64,000 nt of DNA from Sphingobacteriaceae bacterium (GTDB taxonomy: Bacteria > Bacteroidota > Bacteroidia > Sphingobacteriales > Sphingobacteriaceae). Both the position numbers and the translations under genes were made by a program. The first letter of the stretch is position 1; every line of letters begins with the position of its first letter. Location: NCBI GenBank assembly GCA_029266635.1, contig JAQSWM010000002.1, positions 124,001 to 188,000 of the forward strand, read 5' to 3'. The notes under the pieces were generated by a model. The model was given only the letters and a program-made list of their open reading frames with translations, was not told where the DNA came from and made no database searches. Shown one piece after another: positions 62,201 to 64,000 of this stretch.

Positions 62201-63832
62201 ATGCAGTTTGAAATGCTAAAAGAAAAATCGTCGATCATTAAAGTGATCGGTGTTGGGGGAGGTGGCGGCAATGCCGTGAACCATATGTACAGACAGGGAA
62301 TTACAGGCGTTGACTTCATTATTTGTAATACGGATGCGCAGGCGCTCGAGCTTAGCCCTATTCCGAATAAAGTGCAACTGGGCGCAAGCCTCACCGAAGG
62401 GATGGGCGCTGGTTCAATTCCTGAAGTGGGCAAAAACTCAGCAATTGAAAATATCGACGACATCAAGCAAATGCTGGGAAGCAACACAAAAATGCTTTTC
62501 ATCACTGCCGGAATGGGTGGTGGGACTGGAACAGGTGCAAGCCCGATCATCGCAAAGGCAGCCAAAGAACTTGATATCCTGACTGTCGGAATAATTACTA
62601 CTCCCTTTTCTTTTGAAGGCAAGCGCCGTAAGCAACAAGCTGAAGCAGGTCTTGAGGAATTCAAAAAGTATGTAGATTCTTACCTGGTAATTTCAAACGA
62701 CCGCTTACGCGAGATTTTCGGAAACTTAACCCTGAGTGCAGCCTTCGCACAAGCCGATAATATTTTAACAACAGCAGCAAAAGGCATCGCCGAAATAATC
62801 ACCATTCCTGGTTACATAAACGTTGACTTTAAAGATGTGCGCACTGTAATGCAGGAAAGCGGCGTCGCGATAATGGGCAGCTATTCCGCAGAAGGCGAAA
62901 ACCGTGCTTTGAAAGCTGTGGAAGGTGCTTTGGCTTCTCCGCTATTGAAAGATAACGAGATCGAAGGCGCACGCTACATCTTGTTAAACATCAGCTCTGG
63001 ATCAAAAGAAGTTTCGATGGATGAGGTAAGCGTTATTACTGATTACATCCAGTCGGAAGCAGGCCTGGCCGCAGATTTAATCTGGGGTAACTGCATCGAC
63101 GAGACTCTTGAAGACAAAATATCAGTAACCATCATCGCTACAGGCTTCCAGACCATGGAAGAGCGTGCAGTAGAGAAGAGCCAGCAACGCAAGATTTCTT
63201 TGTTGACAACCGAGAAAGTTCCATTGATTACTCCGGTAAATACGTTCATTGAGCAGCCTGAAGAGGATTTAGCTTCGGCTGATGGCCCGATGCTGAAAGG
63301 CAAAGAGCCGAAAGAAACCAAAGAGAAACAACCTGATTTGTTTGCCAGCATTTTTGGTGCACCACAAACTGAGGAGGAGGCGAACAGCGGTGTTGTGAAG
63401 TTCTCTCTTGCTGAGGAAGAGCCCAAAGCAGTGGAAATACCGGCTGTGGAGTTCGGCTTAAAAACTGCCGAGCCAGAGTATGATTTTTCTAAACCACTTA
63501 ACGAAGTAAAACAACCGGAACCAGAACCCGAGCCAGAGCAAGAAATGGTGGCTCTGAATCCGGATGAAAATAAAACTGATGAGTCTATTGAGGAGCAACT
63601 CAGGAAGTCTAAAGAGCGTATTCTGCGCTTGAAAGACTTGAGCATGAAACTCCGCACAAGCAATGGCCTGGTAGAACTTGAGAATGAGCCTGCTTACAAA
63701 CGCAAGCAAATGGCTTTACAGCAGGTGCCGCATTCGTCAGAGTCGCAGGTTTCAAGGTTTACACTATCCAATGAAGATGGGATAACTGAGATCCGCCCAA
63801 ACAACTCATTTCTGCATGATAACGTAGATTAA
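62201..63832 (+). CDS. ftsZ: Cell division protein FtsZ
   Basis: 543 residues from ATG 62201 ('MQFEMLKEKSSIIKVIGVGG'); an in-frame start 26 codons earlier reads through the upstream hairpin region. Tubulin-like GTPase forming the Z-ring: 'GVGGGGGNAVNHM', GTP-binding 'GGGTGTG' (residues 106-112), 'NVDFKDVRTVMQESGVAIMG' T7 loop region. A long acidic linker ('EPEPEPEQ') after about residue 330 and a C-terminal tail make it longer than the E. coli protein, as usual in Bacteroidota. Last gene of the dcw run. Confidence 0.97.
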   Translation: MQFEMLKEKSSIIKVIGVGGGGGNAVNHMYRQGITGVDFIICNTDAQALELSPIPNKVQLGASLTEGMGAGSIPEVGKNSAIENIDDIKQMLGSNTKMLFITAGMGGGTGTGASPIIAKAAKELDILTVGIITTPFSFEGKRRKQQAEAGLEEFKKYVDSYLVISNDRLREIFGNLTLSAAFAQADNILTTAAKGIAEIITIPGYINVDFKDVRTVMQESGVAIMGSYSAEGENRALKAVEGALASPLLKDNEIEGARYILLNISSGSKEVSMDEVSVITDYIQSEAGLAADLIWGNCIDETLEDKISVTIIATGFQTMEERAVEKSQQRKISLLTTEKVPLITPVNTFIEQPEEDLASADGPMLKGKEPKETKEKQPDLFASIFGAPQTEEEANSGVVKFSLAEEEPKAVEIPAVEFGLKTAEPEYDFSKPLNEVKQPEPEPEPEQEMVALNPDENKTDESIEEQLRKSKERILRLKDLSMKLRTSNGLVELENEPAYKRKQMALQQVPHSSESQVSRFTLSNEDGITEIRPNNSFLHDNVD

Positions 63833-63865
63833 AGTCATCGGATGACTTCAAGTCATCCGATGACT
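63833..63865. repeat. Perfect 16-base inverted repeat, nested palindrome
   Basis: AGTCATCGGATGACTT and its exact inverse with a single-base loop lie directly after the ftsZ stop. Each arm is itself a palindrome (AGTCATC-G-GATGACT), so the element is a double palindrome. It could be a transcript-end structure or a protein-binding site. Confidence 0.65.
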
Positions 63866-63875
63866 GAACGAATAG

Positions 63876-63909
63876 AGCCTTTATCACGAAAGCTGATAAA
63901 GGCTTTTTT
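63876..63909 (+). terminator. Rho-independent terminator after ftsZ
   Basis: An 11-base stem (AGCCTTTATCA / TGATAAAGGCT), loop CGAAAGC, then six T. It ends the dcw transcript. Confidence 0.92.
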
Positions 63910-63916
63910 GTTGCAC

Positions 63917-64000
63917 TTAACTTTGGTGAAGGCTGAGCGTATTGCCATCCGGGTCTTTGATGGTGGCAAATCTCCCCCATGGAGTAGTGTCAATTGCTCC
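63917..64000 (-). CDS. VOC-family (glyoxalase/bleomycin-resistance-like) protein, 3' end only
   Basis: The last 27 codons of a minus-strand gene run off the window edge. 'WGRFATIKDPDGNTLSLHQS' is the standard end of a VOC domain (P-W-G-x-x-A-x-x-K-D-P-D-G-N). The stop TAA is at 63919-63917, 7 bases from the ftsZ terminator's T-run. Substrate unknown. Confidence 0.85.
   Translation of the reverse strand, partial: GAIDTTPWGRFATIKDPDGNTLSLHQS

Noticed and set aside
63043-63663. 206-codon minus-strand open frame
   Set aside because: Antisense to the low-complexity Glu/Pro linker of ftsZ; Ser-rich shadow.

Overview
The window reads as chromosomal DNA of a Bacteroidota bacterium, most likely Sphingobacteriaceae (Pedobacter/Mucilaginibacter-like). 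The reasons are tandem SusC/SusD pairs, a type IX secretion sorting domain, promoter-like sites of the form TTTG-N19-21-TAnnTTTG, many short lipoproteins, and a division/cell-wall (dcw) cluster with typical Bacteroidota content. I see no rRNA, tRNA, CRISPR, integrase or transposase. All functions are read from the sequence without a database search.

1-25.5 kb is a glycan-utilisation region. It holds a 5'-truncated SusC with its SusD, a complete SusC/SusD pair and a terminator. A minus-strand pair follows: a TonB-dependent barrel and a sulfatase. Then come a secreted sugar phosphate isomerase/epimerase-like protein, a GH35-like glycosidase, a DUF1080 (3-keto-disaccharide hydrolase-like) protein, a secreted Gfo/Idh/MocA oxidoreductase, a terminator, a NIPSNAP protein with an unknown protein, a GDPD phosphodiesterase, two more sulfatases and a GH27 alpha-galactosidase. 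Together they suggest uptake and breakdown of a sulfated, galactose-containing glycan, possibly with an oxidative (3-keto sugar) route beside ordinary hydrolysis. The substrate is inferred.

25.5-34 kb is mixed housekeeping and small accessory genes: a KTSC protein, guaB with a very clear Bacteroidota promoter, a VIT1/CCC1-type transporter, a LOG-family protein, a family 2 glycosyltransferase, a single-domain response regulator, lipoproteins, a cupin, a K+ channel-like protein, a metallo-beta-lactamase-fold hydrolase and an alpha/beta hydrolase.

34-44.7 kb is surface and accessory. It has a 1515-residue T9SS-secreted protein (10 IPT/TIG repeats and 7 FG-GAP/VCBS-type repeats) translationally coupled to a small lipoprotein. 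There is also a membrane-anchored serine hydrolase with a GH3 C-terminal-like domain but no GH3 catalytic domain, a DUF5655-like protein, an M28 peptidase and an AT-rich PD-(D/E)XK nuclease-like gene without a visible methylase.

44.8-47.5 kb carries gap, a coupled GNAT acetyltransferase and pgk, ending in a strong terminator. 47.6-63.9 kb is the dcw cluster: mraZ-rsmH-ftsL-like-ftsI-murE-[frameshifted four-helix-bundle gene]-mraY-murD-ftsW-murG-murC-ftsQ-ftsA-ftsZ, ending in a terminator. Three TGGNN boxes at exact 10-base spacing precede mraZ and look like the MraZ operator. murF, murB and ddl are not present. The last 84 bases are the 3' end of a minus-strand VOC-family gene.

The most unusual points are the putative 3-keto-glycoside module, the small inverted-repeat-flanked insertion between murE and mraY, the GH3-less serine hydrolase, the solitary nuclease-like gene, and several short repeats or hairpins beside dcw start codons.
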